DNA from: Staphylococcus sp. IVB6214
GTDB lineage: Bacteria; Bacillota; Bacilli; Staphylococcales; Staphylococcaceae
DNA length: 64,000 bases
Reading direction: 5' to 3'
NCBI RefSeq assembly: GCF_025558585.1
Contig: NZ_CP094723.1
Coordinates: forward strand, 1,240,001-1,304,000
Positions 8,316 to 22,255 of this stretch are shown here, piece by piece. The notes beneath the pieces are model-generated. The model searched no databases. It was not told the DNA's origin and worked only from the letters and a program-made list of their open reading frames with translations. Position 1 is the first letter of the stretch. Every line of letters starts with the position of its first letter. The translations under genes were made by a program, and so were the position numbers.

Positions 8316-10505
8316 CTAATTCCAAACTCGTGTTACCGTATAGATGTCTCCAAGTTGTTTGATTTTATCAGCAACTTTATATACTTCATGGACATTTTTA
8401 ACCATAATACTTAAATTAATCACTGCATTTTTATCAATATCGGAGCGACCTGATACTTTAATTAGGTTACTCGATGTACTATTCACAGATTGTAATACTT
8501 CATTGAGCAAACCATTTCGATCGTAAGCCGTCACTTCAAGGTCCACTTGATATTTTTGTGCAGCATTTTTAGATTTGACCCATTCAACATCAATTAAACG
8601 TTCATTTTCATTTTGAATGTTAGGACAATCCGTACGATGGACTTTGATACCATGCCCTTTCGTAATATAGCCAAGTATTTTATCACCAGGTATTGGATTA
8701 CAACATTTCGAGAGTTTAATCAATACGTTGTCTAAGCCTTCAACATATACACCCGAATCAGTCGTGATATGATCTTTGATAGGCACAGATTTGGTTACTT
8801 CTTGTGCTTGGTTCAATGCACGTTGCTTTTGTTCAATACGTATGCGTTCAGTCAATTTATTGACAATTTGTTGCGACGTGACACCACCAAAACCAACAGA
8901 CGCATAGAGATCTGATTCATTAGCAAAGTTATATTTTTCATTCACAATTTTAAGATTGGCATCAGTTAAAACTTCATCCACTTTGAAGCCTTGTTCTTTA
9001 AGTTCTGCTTCAATCATAAACTTCCCTTTTTCAATATTAGATGAGCGGTCTTGTTTCTTGAAGAAGCCCTTAATTTTACTTTTCGCACTAGATGAGCGTA
9101 CGATTTTTAACCAATCACGACTTGGTCCATATGAATGCTTGCTTGTACGAATCTCAACAATATCACCCGTTTGCAACACATAGTCTATCGGAACAATTTT
9201 GCCGTTGACTTTCGCACCTATCATTTTATTCCCTACTTCACTATGAATCGCATAAGCAAAATCAATTGGGACTGCGCCATAAGGCAATTCAATAACATCA
9301 CTTGCTGGCGTAAATGCATAGACTTTATCGCTTTGTAAGTCAAATTTCAACGACTCAATAAACTCTTGAGCATCGCTGGATGTATGATCTGTCTCAGCGA
9401 TGTCTTTTAACCAATTCAGTTTTTCATGATATTTTTCACTGTCTTGAGTTACTTGTTTTCCTTCTTTGTATGCCCAGTGTGCTGCAACACCGTGTTCAGC
9501 AATTTCATGCATTTCAAATGTACGAATTTGAATTTCAAGTGGGTCACCATTTGGACCTACTACGGTTGTATGCAAAGATTGATACATGTTTTGTTTAGGC
9601 ATTGCAATATAATCTTTGAAACGGCCTGGCATCGGTTTCCAAAGTGTATGAACAAGTCCAAGAACAGCATAGCAATCTTTAATTGAATGAACAATAACTC
9701 GAACTGCTAACAAGTCGAATATTTGGTCGAATTGTTTTTTCTGTTTAACCATTTTTCGATAAATACTATAAATATGTTTTGGACGTCCATTGATTTCGCC
9801 ATCAATACTCATAATATCCATCTCTTTGCGAATGTTGTGAATTGCATTTTGAATATATGCTTCACGTTCACTGCGCTTTTTATTCATCAAATTGACGATT
9901 CTGAAATATTGCACATTATCGATATAGCGTAAAGCGATATCTTCTAATTCCCACTTAATTGTATTAATCCCTAAGCGGTGTGCTAATGGCGCATATATTT
10001 CTAGTGTTTCTTTAGAGATACGGATTTGTTTTTCACGAGGCATCGCGCGTAGAGTTCTCATATTATGTAAGCGATCCGCAAGTTTAACTAAAATAACACG
10101 TACATCTTTTGCGATAGCAATAAATAATTTACGATGGTTTTCAGCTTGTTGTTCTTCTTTTGAACGGTATTTTACTTTTTTTAATTTGGTTACACCATCT
10201 ACAATCGTTGCAATTTCAACGTTGAACATCTCTGCCACATCGTTGAACGTATAGGGTGTATCTTCTATAACATCATGTAGAAAACCCGCTACAATTGTCG
10301 GTCCATCGAGACGCATCTCAGTTAAAATCCCAGCGACTTGTATTGGATGCATGATATATGGTAAACCATTTTTACGAAATTGCCCTTCATGTGCTTCGTA
10401 TGCTAAATGATAACTTTTTAGTACAAACGCATACTGTTCTTCACTAAGATATGTTTTTGCCTTGTAAAGAACCTCATCAGCACTATATGGATATTCGTTA
10501 TTCAA
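8316..10505 (-). CDS. rsh: Bifunctional (p)ppGpp synthetase/hydrolase
   Basis: This long RelA/SpoT homologue makes and degrades the alarmone (p)ppGpp. Domain order is HD hydrolase (F-L-H-D-V-I-E-D-T), synthetase ([12 protein letters not shown]), TGS, a zinc-finger region with C-C-N-P-I-P-G-D, and C-terminal ACT ([12 protein letters not shown]). I choose the TTG at 10505 because GGGGGTG sits just upstream and the resulting 729 residues match staphylococcal Rsh; the frame is open to 10544 but the extra 13 residues look non-coding. It precedes dtd and lytH. Confidence 0.96.
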   Translation of the reverse strand: MNNEYPYSADEVLYKAKTYLSEEQYAFVLKSYHLAYEAHEGQFRKNGLPYIMHPIQVAGILTEMRLDGPTIVAGFLHDVIEDTPYTFNDVAEMFNVEIATIVDGVTKLKKVKYRSKEEQQAENHRKLFIAIAKDVRVILVKLADRLHNMRTLRAMPREKQIRISKETLEIYAPLAHRLGINTIKWELEDIALRYIDNVQYFRIVNLMNKKRSEREAYIQNAIHNIRKEMDIMSIDGEINGRPKHIYSIYRKMVKQKKQFDQIFDLLAVRVIVHSIKDCYAVLGLVHTLWKPMPGRFKDYIAMPKQNMYQSLHTTVVGPNGDPLEIQIRTFEMHEIAEHGVAAHWAYKEGKQVTQDSEKYHEKLNWLKDIAETDHTSSDAQEFIESLKFDLQSDKVYAFTPASDVIELPYGAVPIDFAYAIHSEVGNKMIGAKVNGKIVPIDYVLQTGDIVEIRTSKHSYGPSRDWLKIVRSSSAKSKIKGFFKKQDRSSNIEKGKFMIEAELKEQGFKVDEVLTDANLKIVNEKYNFANESDLYASVGFGGVTSQQIVNKLTERIRIEQKQRALNQAQEVTKSVPIKDHITTDSGVYVEGLDNVLIKLSKCCNPIPGDKILGYITKGHGIKVHRTDCPNIQNENERLIDVEWVKSKNAAQKYQVDLEVTAYDRNGLLNEVLQSVNSTSSNLIKVSGRSDIDKNAVINLSIMVKNVHEVYKVADKIKQLGDIYTVTRVWN

Positions 10506-10732
10506 GTGGACACCCCCAACAAAAATCAATATTAATTCTATCATACTACAAGCATTGCAATAATTGAACTATCTAACCTATCTTTTTAGTGGGGACTTTA
10601 TGAAAATTCTTAGTTAAATTATGACATATTGGTTACCTGAAAAACTTAAAATTTTAAACCGTCAAATGTAAAAACCTTTCCATAGTTTACATAATATTTA
10701 TATCGACCACTATGTTTGTTTTGATATTAAAA

Positions 10733-10760
10733 AAGTAGAATAGCCGTAGCCATTCCACTT
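10733..10760 (-). terminator. Terminator after apt
   Basis: A 12-base-pair stem (AAGTGGAATGGC with GCTATTCTACTT on the minus strand, with G-U pairs) and a run of Ts, ten bases beyond the apt stop. The rest of 10506-10732 holds only the rsh upstream region; I see no gene there. Confidence 0.75.
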
Positions 10761-10769
10761 CTTGAAAAT

Positions 10770-11288
10770 CTATTCATCGTATGAGATGAGACACATAACA
10801 TCGTAATCTTTAATCTTTTCAATACCCTTTAAGTACGAGAGTTCAATAATAAATGCAATTCCTGCTACAATACCGCCTTGTTGTTCAACAAGGTTAATTG
10901 CCGCTTCAATCGTCCCACCTGTTGCGAGTAAGTCATCTGTAATTAAGACACGTTGTCCGGGTTTGATTGCATCAGCATGCATTGTTAATACGTTGCTACC
11001 ATATTCTAAGTCATATTCATAGCGAATGACTTCTCTAGGAAGCTTTCCTTCTTTGCGGACAGGTGCAAAGCCAATACCCATTGCATAAGCAACTGGACAT
11101 CCGATAATGAAACCTCGTGCTTCAGGTCCCACGACAATGTCTACATTTTTTTCTTTTGCATATTTTACAATTTGGTCTGTCGCATAGCCATAAGCTTCAC
11201 CATTGTCCATAATTGTCGTTATATCTTTAAAGCTCACGCCTTTTTGAGGCCAGTTTTGTACCTCAGAAACGTATTGTTTTAAATCCAT
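10770..11288 (-). CDS. apt: Adenine phosphoribosyltransferase
   Basis: This 172-residue type I phosphoribosyltransferase salvages adenine with PRPP to AMP. The PRPP-binding loop [13 protein letters not shown] is near residues 115-127, and G-P-E-A-R-G-F is near 57. An AGGAGG site precedes the ATG. It follows recJ by ten bases and ends in a terminator, so recJ-apt form a unit. The recJ-apt-rsh succession is widely conserved in Firmicutes. Confidence 0.98.
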   Translation of the reverse strand: MDLKQYVSEVQNWPQKGVSFKDITTIMDNGEAYGYATDQIVKYAKEKNVDIVVGPEARGFIIGCPVAYAMGIGFAPVRKEGKLPREVIRYEYDLEYGSNVLTMHADAIKPGQRVLITDDLLATGGTIEAAINLVEQQGGIVAGIAFIIELSYLKGIEKIKDYDVMCLISYDE

Positions 11289-11298
11289 CGATATCCTC

Positions 11299-13584
11299 CT
11301 AATTCGTGCGGGTCATCGTTACTTCAATCCATGTTTTAATCGCACTAAATTCATCATATAATAGATGTTTTTCAACTTCTAATCGTTGTATACGCGCTTG
11401 ATAGATACGACTTGTTTCAATCGGTCGTTTATCAGATTGCTGTACAGGTTCAATTATACCATCTTTTTGAGTGATGAGACCTAAGTCTAGGAAAACTTTC
11501 AAGATAAATTTTAAGATATTTGGCTTAATATTTAAAAATTGACATAAAGACAGTCCATCTTGTGCAAGGTTGATATTGCCTTTTTGTAAGATTGCTTTAT
11601 AACATTGTTTAAAAGTTGCCATTTGTGGCATCCCATCAAAATAAATAGATTGCGTGTGGTCAAACACGAGATATATTTGAGACGCATTAAGTTGTTGCAA
11701 TGACGTTTCAATATATTCCATCGTTAAAGGAAGGTCTTTAAATACACACTTTTCATAGTTATCCGGAATCGTTTCCCCATAATAAAATTGATGGTCATTT
11801 TCTTTATCTCGACTTGGGTGTATAAAATGACACACATTCTTCTGATGTTCAAAAGATGGTAGTTTTTTATTTTTACTTCGATAATCTAATATTTGGCGTT
11901 CATTGCTTGCTAGATCAGACAATATGACTTGAGTTGAACGGTTACCATTCCATTCATTTATCTGAAGTTCACCAAGAACATCAATAGATTGTCCTGCCAT
12001 TAATTCTGATGCGAGTTGCCCTTGATTCCAATAAAGTGCTTGTAAAAGTGTGCCATCAAACGTCAGTTTTAGATGATTTTGTTGCTGACCAATCGCCTTC
12101 GTTTGTTGCACTTGAAGTCCTGATAATTGGAATATTGGTTTATTAAATCCCATACCAAATGGTCTTAAACGTTGAATTGCTTGAATGTTATCCACTGTGA
12201 CATCTTCTAAGTCCAATCGTGCATCAATATTCTTAGTCGGCTGTAATGACACGCCTTCAAACATTTTCTTCATCCAAATGTTCAAACTTTCACGCAATCT
12301 ATCCACATGCTCAATCGACATCGTCAATCCAGCCGCCATGTGATGACCGCCAAACTTTTCAATGTAATCCTTTTGTATACTTAAAGCCTCGAACATCGAT
12401 ACTTGTTCAATACTACGTGCAGAGCCTTTTGCATGTCCTTTTTCATCATCGATATTCAGCACCATCGTTGGTAAATGGTACATTTCAACAATACGTGATG
12501 CAACGATACCGAGTACACCTTCATGCCATCCTTCTTGTGCAAGCACTAGAAACTGATCCCCACGTTCAACATAACTTGCTGCCATTTGTAATGCTTCCTC
12601 TGCAATCGTCTGCACAATTTCTTTACGTTCTACGTTAAAATGTTCAACTTGTTCTGCGAGAAATAACGCATCCTCATACTCGTCAGCCATTAAAAGTTCA
12701 GCTGCTAACCCCGCATCATCTAATCGACCTACCGCATTCAAACGAGGCCCAATTAAGAAGCCAATCGTTTCTTCAGTCACTTGGTCGCTATACTTGGCTT
12801 GTTCTAACAATGCTGAGATTGAAGGTGGCATTGTTTCATTTAATACCTTCAAACCTTTTTTCACAATTGTTCTATTCTCATCGTTTAATGGCACAAGGTC
12901 TGCCACTGTTCCAATCGCTGCCAAGCCCCAATAAGCATCGGGCATTTCACTTCCAAGTAAGACGCTCGCCACTTTTAACGCAACGCCAGCACCACATAAA
13001 TAGGGACATGGATAGGCATAGTCATCATGCATTGGGTGTACAATTGCATAAGCATTCGGCAATGTAGGTCCCACCTCATGGTGATCTGTTACAATCACAT
13101 CCACACCTTGCTGTTGTACAAGCTCAATTTCATGGTGACCTTGAATCCCGTTATCAACGGTAATAATGAGAGAAACCCCTTCATCCACTGCATTTTGAAA
13201 TGCTGCTTCACTTGGCCCATACCCTTCTGTAAAGCGATTCGGAATATACCAGCCGACGGTCGCACCTATTTTACGTAATGCATCAACCATGATTGTTGTA
13301 GAAGTGACACCATCCGCATCATAATCACCATATACGAGAATGGCTTCATTATTAGCGACGGCTTGTCGAATTCGTGCAATTGCACGGTCGATGTCACTCA
13401 ACATTTTTGGATCGTGAATATTTGTTTCATCATTTAACAATGCAGACAACTCAGATTCTGAAACAATTCCTTTACCTTCCAAGATTCTTTGCATAATCGG
13501 TGTAATATTAAATTTTTGTATTAATGACGCATCTATTTCTTGCTTTTTTTCATTATGACACCATTGGAATTTGGATTTTATCAT
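11299..13584 (-). CDS. recJ: Single-stranded-DNA-specific exonuclease RecJ
   Basis: This 761-residue 5'-3' single-strand exonuclease acts in recombination and repair. It has the DHH phosphoesterase domain ([12 protein letters not shown] near residue 82; V-T-D-H-H-E-V-G), the DHHA1 domain with G-G-H-H-M-A-A-G, an OB fold, and a C-terminal extension of roughly 200 residues found in Bacillales RecJ. An AGAGGG site precedes the ATG at 13584. Confidence 0.97.
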   Translation of the reverse strand: MIKSKFQWCHNEKKQEIDASLIQKFNITPIMQRILEGKGIVSESELSALLNDETNIHDPKMLSDIDRAIARIRQAVANNEAILVYGDYDADGVTSTTIMVDALRKIGATVGWYIPNRFTEGYGPSEAAFQNAVDEGVSLIITVDNGIQGHHEIELVQQQGVDVIVTDHHEVGPTLPNAYAIVHPMHDDYAYPCPYLCGAGVALKVASVLLGSEMPDAYWGLAAIGTVADLVPLNDENRTIVKKGLKVLNETMPPSISALLEQAKYSDQVTEETIGFLIGPRLNAVGRLDDAGLAAELLMADEYEDALFLAEQVEHFNVERKEIVQTIAEEALQMAASYVERGDQFLVLAQEGWHEGVLGIVASRIVEMYHLPTMVLNIDDEKGHAKGSARSIEQVSMFEALSIQKDYIEKFGGHHMAAGLTMSIEHVDRLRESLNIWMKKMFEGVSLQPTKNIDARLDLEDVTVDNIQAIQRLRPFGMGFNKPIFQLSGLQVQQTKAIGQQQNHLKLTFDGTLLQALYWNQGQLASELMAGQSIDVLGELQINEWNGNRSTQVILSDLASNERQILDYRSKNKKLPSFEHQKNVCHFIHPSRDKENDHQFYYGETIPDNYEKCVFKDLPLTMEYIETSLQQLNASQIYLVFDHTQSIYFDGMPQMATFKQCYKAILQKGNINLAQDGLSLCQFLNIKPNILKFILKVFLDLGLITQKDGIIEPVQQSDKRPIETSRIYQARIQRLEVEKHLLYDEFSAIKTWIEVTMTRTN

Positions 13585-13640
13585 GATTATATCCCTCTTT
13601 TCACAACCCGTATTATATCTAAAAATTGCCCAAATAAAAA

Positions 13641-13672
13641 GGTATGTGTTATCGACTAAAATAACACATACC
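13641..13672. terminator. Terminator after secDF
   Basis: A perfect 12-base-pair stem (GGTATGTGTTAT) with an 8-base loop, followed on the minus strand by T-rich sequence, 12 bases after the secDF stop and before recJ. Confidence 0.85.
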
Positions 13673-13683
13673 TCATATAAAGA

Positions 13684-15963
13684 TTATACTAATACTTTTT
13701 CTTCATTTGTACGTTTGCGTTTATAAACAACAAGCTTATGATTGTCTGATTTACGTAGCTCACGTTTCTTTAAAATACCCCATAACGGAACGGCTGTAAA
13801 GATCGATGAATACACACCAGATACTAACCCGATTAATAACGCTAATGAGAAGTTGAAGATACTTGATGCACCAAAGATTAACAATGCAACTACAACGACA
13901 ACAACCGTCAATACGGTATTAATAGAGCGAGTTAATGTTTGACGAATAGAACTGTTCACAATGTAATCGATTTGTTCTTCCTTCGTGATCACTTTAACAT
14001 TCGCTAACATCTCACGGACACGGTCAAATGTAACGATCGTATCGTTGATTGAGTAACCGATGATTGTAAGGACCGCTGCAATGAATGTAATATCCACTTC
14101 TAAACGCAATAAGCTAAATACAGCGATAATCATAAACGCATCATGTAATAACGAAATAATCGATGAAATACCCATACGCCATTCGAAACGCAATGTGATA
14201 TATATAATCATACCTATTGATGCAAGTATAACCGCCAACATCGCATTTTTCGCTAATTCTTGACCGATTGTTGGTGAAACTGTGTTCACTGACGGATCTG
14301 CTTTGTATGCTTTATTCAACGTATCTTTCAAGGTAGAAATTTCTTCTTTTGTCAAATCATGCTTATACTGCATGGACGCATTTTGATCCTTGTCTCCACC
14401 AATTGACATTTGGTTTGGTTTCAAGTCAATATCTTCCATCTTCTTCTCAACTTGTGCTTGTTTTAATGGTTGATCAGACTGGAAGTCCACACGTGTACCT
14501 GATGTAAAATCGATTCCTAAATTCAACTTGAAAATAGAAATGATCACGATACCGGCAACGATAATCATACCACTCAAGGCAAATAAAGGTTTGGCAACCT
14601 TCATAAAGTCAATTTTGTCATATGGTGTATGAAGGTCCGGCACGTCGTAGCCTTCGTTAATATCATGAATGTCTTTCTTCTTCACACCGAACAACCACAT
14701 TTTCTTCTTGAAGAAGTTTGAATGCACAAGTAACGATAACAGGATACGTGTTAAGAATACTGCTGTAACGAAACTCATTAGGATCGCAAGCAAGAGCATC
14801 GTTGCGAAACCTTTTACTGAACTTTCACCGAAGAAGAATAGAACGGTTGCTGCCAATACGGTTGTTAAGTTAGCATCCAAAATCGTAATGAAGGAACTTT
14901 TGTTCGCACGTTTGTACGCTTGTTTCAATGTTCGTCCAATACGAATCTCATCTTTAATACGTTCATACATAATGATGTTGGCATCTACTGCCATACCTAC
15001 ACCTAATACAAGGGCTGCTAAACCTGGAAGTGTCAGCACACCACCGATGAAGTTGAAGGCAACCATTGTTAAGTAGATGTACGTTGTTAATGTAATCACC
15101 GCAATCGCACCAGGAATGTGGTAGAACAATAACATAAAGGCAAAGATAATTCCGATACCAAGTACTGATGCAAAGATTGTTTTATCTAACGCATCTTGAC
15201 CGAATTGTGCCCCAACTGATGTTGAGTAGATTTCTTTTAAGTCAACTGGCAATGAACCAGAATTCAGAAGATCGGCAATTTGTTTCGCTTCTGCAATGCC
15301 ATCTTCACCTTGGAATCCACCAGAAATTTCAACACTTTCTGAGTCGATTGCTTGTTCAACAGATGCCGCTGAAATATATTTTGGATCTTCTTTCGTCTTT
15401 TCGTCTTGGTAACTATCTCCTTTTTGGAAATCTAACCAAACAACCATGACATTCTCATCTTTTTCAGAGATTTCTTGTGTCACACGTGCAAATTTTTTGC
15501 TGTCTTTTAACTTAAACGTCACAGCAGGTGCATTTGTATTCTGTTTGAATTCTTGTTTTGCAGAACCTTGCACTAAATCTTTACCCGTTAATAACACTTT
15601 GTCATCTGAATCACGAATTGTTAAATTGGCTTGTGAAGATAAAATTTTACGTGCTTGCGATTGGTCTTTGACTCCCGCCAATTGAACACGTATACGGTTT
15701 TTATCTTCCACTTGAATTTTTGGTTCTGAGACACCGAGTACGTTGACACGTCTTTCTAATGTTTTGGCAGTTGATTCCACTGCTGTACTATCAATTTTAT
15801 CCCCTTTTTCCAAAGGATTAACTTGATAGAGCACTTCGAAACCACCCTGTAAGTCAAGTCCTAGGCTAACATCTTTGATTACACTTTTGTATGTTGTTGC
15901 CATCATGCCGAATAGCAATGCAACTAATACGAAAAAGGCAACCAACCTACTTGCTTTTTTCAC
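13684..15963 (-). CDS. secDF: Protein translocase subunit SecDF (fused)
   Basis: This 759-residue natural fusion of SecD and SecF is the RND-type, proton-driven motor that helps pull secreted proteins across the membrane. The SecD half has the G-L-D-L-Q-G-G motif near residues 35-41 and the P1 periplasmic domain, then six membrane segments; the SecF half starts near residue 455 and has G-I-D-F-T-S-G-T and six more segments. The start codon is GTG (15961-15963) behind AAAGAGGTG. Fusion of SecD and SecF is normal in staphylococci. Confidence 0.97.
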   Translation of the reverse strand: MKKASRLVAFFVLVALLFGMMATTYKSVIKDVSLGLDLQGGFEVLYQVNPLEKGDKIDSTAVESTAKTLERRVNVLGVSEPKIQVEDKNRIRVQLAGVKDQSQARKILSSQANLTIRDSDDKVLLTGKDLVQGSAKQEFKQNTNAPAVTFKLKDSKKFARVTQEISEKDENVMVVWLDFQKGDSYQDEKTKEDPKYISAASVEQAIDSESVEISGGFQGEDGIAEAKQIADLLNSGSLPVDLKEIYSTSVGAQFGQDALDKTIFASVLGIGIIFAFMLLFYHIPGAIAVITLTTYIYLTMVAFNFIGGVLTLPGLAALVLGVGMAVDANIIMYERIKDEIRIGRTLKQAYKRANKSSFITILDANLTTVLAATVLFFFGESSVKGFATMLLLAILMSFVTAVFLTRILLSLLVHSNFFKKKMWLFGVKKKDIHDINEGYDVPDLHTPYDKIDFMKVAKPLFALSGMIIVAGIVIISIFKLNLGIDFTSGTRVDFQSDQPLKQAQVEKKMEDIDLKPNQMSIGGDKDQNASMQYKHDLTKEEISTLKDTLNKAYKADPSVNTVSPTIGQELAKNAMLAVILASIGMIIYITLRFEWRMGISSIISLLHDAFMIIAVFSLLRLEVDITFIAAVLTIIGYSINDTIVTFDRVREMLANVKVITKEEQIDYIVNSSIRQTLTRSINTVLTVVVVVVALLIFGASSIFNFSLALLIGLVSGVYSSIFTAVPLWGILKKRELRKSDNHKLVVYKRKRTNEEKVLV

Positions 15964-16084
15964 ATAAACACCTCTTTTATTGTTGTTTCATAGTTAACAC
16001 TTTAATATAACCTATGTAGAAAAAGGGTTAATGCAACATGACGTTGTGTAAGTCTAACTATTAATCTTTACTATCATATCAAAT

Positions 16085-16117
16085 TCATGCGGATTCGTAA
16101 AAACTTTGTCCGCATGA
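16085..16117. repeat. Inverted repeat upstream of secDF
   Basis: Nine-base perfect arms, TCATGCGGA and TCCGCATGA, flank a 15-base loop about 120 bases before the secDF start. On the minus strand the hairpin is followed by ATTTGATATGATAG rather than a clear T run, so it may be a weak terminator, an operator or a leader hairpin. Confidence 0.5.
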
Positions 16118-16140
16118 TGATTCAGCGCAAAAACGATACA

Positions 16141-16168
16141 AGCTGGAGCAAATAATATTGCCCCAGCT
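16141..16168 (-). terminator. Hairpin after yajC
   Basis: An 11-base-pair stem (AGCTGGGGCAA with TTGCTCCAGCT, one G-U pair) with a short AT loop, 17 bases after the yajC stop. The T tail is weak (TTGTATCGTTTTT), so termination may be partial. Confidence 0.6.
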
Positions 16169-16184
16169 GTGCTTAGATCTACTT

Positions 16185-16448
16185 TTATGATGGGTCAACT
16201 TGTTTAATCGCTTGCTTCTCAAAAGTAAGCTCAGTGCCTTTACCATTCACTGTAATGACTGCTGTTGTTTCATCAACAGCACGAACAGTTCCTTTGATGC
16301 CGCCGATAGTTGTTACACGTTGACCTGATTGTAATTGTTCTACCATTTCGCGATGCTCTTTTGCACGCTTTTGCTGTGGACGGATCATTAAGAACCACAT
16401 AACAACAAACAGCAATATAAGTGGTAATAAACTAATAAGTGATGACAT
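16185..16448 (-). CDS. yajC: Preprotein translocase subunit YajC
   Basis: This 87-residue protein has one N-terminal membrane segment (about residues 5-22) and a soluble YajC domain with M-I-R-P-Q-Q-K-R and the L-x-x-G-x-x-V-x-T-x-G-G-I motif. YajC associates with SecDF in the translocase holoenzyme. It follows tgt by 14 bases and lies before secDF, the standard order tgt-yajC-secDF. Confidence 0.96.
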   Translation of the reverse strand: MSSLISLLPLILLFVVMWFLMIRPQQKRAKEHREMVEQLQSGQRVTTIGGIKGTVRAVDETTAVITVNGKGTELTFEKQAIKQVDPS

Positions 16449-16462
16449 AATTTAACTCCTAT

Positions 16463-18645
<2,183 letters not shown>

Positions 18646-18657
18646 CGTGCAAACTCC

Positions 18658-19656
18658 TCACTTTTGTCCATAATTGAAATGCTCATAGGCGAATGGTGTT
18701 GCCTTTCTACCACGTGGGGTGCGCTCTAGAAAACCCTTTTGTATGAGAAATGGTTCATACACATCTTCTATCGTGACACGTTCTTCTCCGATAGATACCG
18801 CAATCGTATCCAAGCCGACTGGTCCACCATTGTATTGTTCTATAATACAAGCCATCATTTTATGATCAATGTAATCTAGACCTTGATCATCTACTTGTAG
18901 TAATTGCAGTGCATGTTTTGTTGTATCAATATAAATCATGTCATCTTGATTCACTTGTTGGAAGTCTCGGATTCGCTTCAACAAGCGATTTGCTATTCTT
19001 GGCGTGCCACGACTACGTCTCGCAATTTCGAATGCACTTTCTTTATCTATTGATGTACCAAGCACTTCAGCTGTACGCATAATAATATGTTGAAGATCCG
19101 TCTCGCTATAATACTCGAGTCTTAAATGCACACCGAAGCGGTCTCTTAACGGTCCTGTTAAGCTGCCTGCACGTGTTGTTGCGCCTACTAATGTAAAAGG
19201 CGGCAAATCTATACGAATACTGCGCGCCTCTTCCCCTTTACCCACGACAATGTCTAAGAAAAAGTCTTCCATCGCAGGATATAGTACTTCTTCAACAACA
19301 CTACTCAATCGATGTATTTCATCAATAAATAGTACATCACCGGGTTGTAGGTTCGTTAAAATAGCTGCAAGGTCTCCGGGGCGTTCAATTGAAGGACCTG
19401 ACACGGTACGCATATTGACGCCCATCTCATTTGCAATAATATGTGACAACGTTGTTTTACCAAGACCGGGTGGCCCAAATAATAATACGTGGTCTAACGG
19501 CTCTTCACGAAGCTTTGCCGCTTGAATAAATACTTCCAAGTTAGACTTAATTGCCGATTGTCCAATATACTGACGTAAATATTCAGGTCGCAATGACAGC
19601 TCTATATCATCATCAAATGTATTCTCGTGTCCATCCATCATACGGTCATGCTCCAT
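18658..19656 (-). CDS. ruvB: Holliday junction DNA helicase RuvB
   Basis: This 332-residue AAA+ motor drives branch migration of Holliday junctions together with RuvA. Walker A is G-P-P-G-L-G-K-T-T, Walker B D-E-I-H, sensor A-T-T-R-A-G, and a C-terminal winged helix ends the protein. I choose the ATG at 19656 because AGGAGG lies six bases upstream, overlapping the ruvA stop; the frame extends six codons further without a ribosome site. Confidence 0.97.
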   Translation of the reverse strand: MEHDRMMDGHENTFDDDIELSLRPEYLRQYIGQSAIKSNLEVFIQAAKLREEPLDHVLLFGPPGLGKTTLSHIIANEMGVNMRTVSGPSIERPGDLAAILTNLQPGDVLFIDEIHRLSSVVEEVLYPAMEDFFLDIVVGKGEEARSIRIDLPPFTLVGATTRAGSLTGPLRDRFGVHLRLEYYSETDLQHIIMRTAEVLGTSIDKESAFEIARRSRGTPRIANRLLKRIRDFQQVNQDDMIYIDTTKHALQLLQVDDQGLDYIDHKMMACIIEQYNGGPVGLDTIAVSIGEERVTIEDVYEPFLIQKGFLERTPRGRKATPFAYEHFNYGQK

Positions 19657-19666
19657 AACGTACCTC

Positions 19667-20266
19667 CTAACCAATCAATTGCTTTAAGCCAAACTTAACA
19701 GCCTCGTCAACTGATTCAAAGGCTTCTTTGTGCATTGCTTTTTCAACTTTTTGTAACTCTCGCTTAGAATAACCTAACGCATCCAGTGCGAGCAAGGCAT
19801 CTTTATAAATATGTTCATTTTCGTTTGATTCCACTGCGAATAAGCCACTTTCAACGGGTGTATCTACTGTAACTTTACCTTTGAGATCCAAAATGATTTG
19901 ACGTGCAGTTTTCTTACCAATACCTGGAAACTGTGTCAAATAAGCATCATCTTCTTGTTCGATAGCACGTTTCACTTGTGCTGGTGCGCTCGCTGCTAAA
20001 ATGGCTAATGCAGATTTGGGCCCGATGCCTGTCACCTTAATCAAGCTCAAAAACATCGTCTTTTCTTCTTGGTTGATGAAGCCATATAGCAATTGCGCAT
20101 CTTCTCTAACAATGAGAGAGGTGTATACGATCACTTGTTGATGTAGTTGACTCTGGAAACGATAAGAATTCGGTGTTTGAATTTCATAACCGATACCAGA
20201 TGACGTCTCAACAACAATGTGTGAAGGTTGTAGCTCTGTTACTGTACCACGTATATATGCATACAT
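19667..20266 (-). CDS. ruvA: Holliday junction DNA helicase RuvA
   Basis: This protein of 199 residues binds four-way junctions and recruits RuvB. It has an OB fold (1-63), two helix-hairpin-helix motifs (V-T-G-I-G-P-K-S-A and F-P-G-I-G-K-K-T-A) and a C-terminal UBA-like domain that contacts RuvB. Two ATGs lie near the AAGGAG site, at 20272 and 20266; the inner one matches the family start M-Y-A-Y. The choice is uncertain by two codons. Confidence 0.97.
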   Translation of the reverse strand: MYAYIRGTVTELQPSHIVVETSSGIGYEIQTPNSYRFQSQLHQQVIVYTSLIVREDAQLLYGFINQEEKTMFLSLIKVTGIGPKSALAILAASAPAQVKRAIEQEDDAYLTQFPGIGKKTARQIILDLKGKVTVDTPVESGLFAVESNENEHIYKDALLALDALGYSKRELQKVEKAMHKEAFESVDEAVKFGLKQLIG

Positions 20267-20280
20267 ACTCATTCTTCTCC

Positions 20281-20724
20281 TTACGTATTCATCCCGATAA
20301 TATCTACGTTATAAACATAGTCTATTTGCCGTAACTCATTGATAATTTCATAAGCAGTTAGCGTTGCTTTACTTGCATTCAGCGACAAAGTAATTGACGC
20401 TTTTTCATCAATTGGGACGCTTTGATGTATCGTTAATACCGAAAAATTTAACGATGACAATTTCTCTAATATATGTGCTAAAATCCCGACTTTATCATTC
20501 ACATATAATATGATTGTAAATGCTTCAAGATTTTGTTTCATATCTTCTAAAGGGAAAATCGTATCTCTATATTTATAAAAAGCACTGCGGGAACAATCAT
20601 GTAAAACAACTGCTTCCTGTACCGTCATTGCAGGATTCTCCTTGAGTGATGCTTTTACCTTTAATACTTTTTCAACAACAAGCGGCAATACATCTTCCCG
20701 AATTAAATAAAATTTAGATGTCAT
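20281..20724 (-). CDS. pheB: ACT domain protein of the PheB type
   Basis: This 147-residue protein has an N-terminal helix-turn-helix-like region (about residues 18-55) and a C-terminal ACT domain (about 70-143, [12 protein letters not shown]). ACT domains bind amino acids. The protein lies 24 bases after obgE, as in Bacillus and other staphylococci; its molecular role is not established. A GGGGGAG site precedes the ATG. Confidence 0.88.
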   Translation of the reverse strand: MTSKFYLIREDVLPLVVEKVLKVKASLKENPAMTVQEAVVLHDCSRSAFYKYRDTIFPLEDMKQNLEAFTIILYVNDKVGILAHILEKLSSLNFSVLTIHQSVPIDEKASITLSLNASKATLTAYEIINELRQIDYVYNVDIIGMNT

Positions 20725-20747
20725 TCGATCTCCCCCTTTGTAGATTG

Positions 20748-22046
20748 TTACTCTACAAACTCAAATTCACCGCCAAGAATTCGGACAATGTCTCCATTCT
20801 CAGCACCTCTTTCACGCAATGCATCATCGATTCCCATCGAACGCATTTGACGTGCAAATCGACGAACAGCTGGATCACTATTGAAGTCAGTCATCTTGAA
20901 CATACGCTCAATCGCATTACCACTCACAACATAAGCACCATCATCATCTCGTGTAATGACAAACTTATCTTGTGAAGGTGTATGTTTATATAACACACGA
21001 TTTGTTTCATCTGCCGTCTCTTCTTCATTAAAATCAATATCTTTCACTTCTTCAAGTGTGTTCGCAATCGTATATAGAAGCTGATCAATATTTTCACGTG
21101 TATACGACGAAATCGGTACAACTGGTGTATCTGGACCCAATTGTTCTTTGAAAAGTTCCAACTGTTCAGCCGCTTCCGGAATATCCATCTTATTCGCAAC
21201 AATAATTTGCGGTCTATCTTCTAAACGCTGTTGATATGCTTTGAGTTCGTGATTAATCGTTTGATAATCTTCGTAAGGATCTCTGCCTTCCATCCCACTC
21301 ATATCGATTACGTGTACAATGACTTTTGTTCGTTCAACGTGACGTAAAAATTGGTGACCAAGTCCGACTCCTTCAGATGCACCTTCAATCAGACCTGGCA
21401 AATCTGCCAACACAAAGCTTCGTTGATCAGGTGTTACTACAACACCTAAATTAGGTTGAATTGTCGTAAAATGATACGCACCAATTTTTGGTTTTGCCTT
21501 TGAGACAATCGATAACAATGTCGACTTACCAACACTCGGGAAGCCAACTAAGCCAACATCTGCTAAAAGTTTTAATTCAAGCACAACTTCTAACTCTTCG
21601 CCCGGTTCACCGTTCTCACTGAAATCTGGTGCAGGGTTTTTAGGGGTCGCAAAACGTGAGTTCCCTCTACCTCCACGACCACCTTTTGCTATCACTGCAC
21701 GTTGTCCGTGTTCTACTAAGTCAGCTAACGTTTGTTCCGATTCAACATCCTTTACAATGGTACCTGGTGGCACTTTTAGAACGAGGTCTTCCGCATTTTT
21801 ACCATGCATATTACTACTCTGCCCGTTTTCACCTTTTTTCGCTTTGAATTGACGTTGATATCTAAAATCCATTAATGTTCTTAAACCTTCATCCACTTCA
21901 AAGACGACTGATGCGCCACGGCCGCCATCGCCTCCAGCAGGACCGCCGAATGGGACATATTTTTCACGACGGTAAGCGGTAATACCGTTCCCACCATCAC
22001 CTGCTTTTAAAAATATTTTAACTTGATCGACAAACATCTCATTCAC
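20748..22046 (-). CDS. obgE: GTPase ObgE/CgtA
   Basis: This 432-residue GTPase is needed for 50S ribosome maturation and responds to (p)ppGpp. It has the glycine-rich Obg fold (about residues 1-158), a G domain with P-loop G-F-P-S-V-G-K-S-T, switch [10 protein letters not shown] and N-K-M-D, and the C-terminal OCT domain (about 350-430). It is separated from rpmA by a terminator and 200 bases, so it probably also has its own promoter. Confidence 0.97.
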   Translation of the reverse strand: MNEMFVDQVKIFLKAGDGGNGITAYRREKYVPFGGPAGGDGGRGASVVFEVDEGLRTLMDFRYQRQFKAKKGENGQSSNMHGKNAEDLVLKVPPGTIVKDVESEQTLADLVEHGQRAVIAKGGRGGRGNSRFATPKNPAPDFSENGEPGEELEVVLELKLLADVGLVGFPSVGKSTLLSIVSKAKPKIGAYHFTTIQPNLGVVVTPDQRSFVLADLPGLIEGASEGVGLGHQFLRHVERTKVIVHVIDMSGMEGRDPYEDYQTINHELKAYQQRLEDRPQIIVANKMDIPEAAEQLELFKEQLGPDTPVVPISSYTRENIDQLLYTIANTLEEVKDIDFNEEETADETNRVLYKHTPSQDKFVITRDDDGAYVVSGNAIERMFKMTDFNSDPAVRRFARQMRSMGIDDALRERGAENGDIVRILGGEFEFVE

Positions 22047-22216
22047 CTCTTTTACTATTATTTATTTCGATGCACATTAAGCTGAGACATCATCAATTAT
22101 GTTTATGTCATTTTGTATGAGTGTCTCCACACAAGCCAGGACACACTTTCTTATTATTTTATGATAAATGTCTACGATATAAAAACAATATCTATTAAAA
22201 TCCGACCTAATAAATA

Positions 22217-22242
22217 AACACCAGAAGTTACCTTCTGGTGTT
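22217..22242. terminator. Terminator after rpmA
   Basis: A perfect 11-base-pair stem (AACACCAGAAG) with a four-base loop, 14 bases beyond the rpmA stop, followed on the minus strand by TTTATTA. It closes the rplU-prp-rpmA operon. Confidence 0.85.
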
Positions 22243-22255
22243 AAATGTCGACAGA

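Noticed and set aside
12246..12638. A 130-codon plus-strand ORF opposite recJ
   Set aside because: Antisense to well-conserved RecJ codons and histidine/serine-rich, as expected of a shadow frame.
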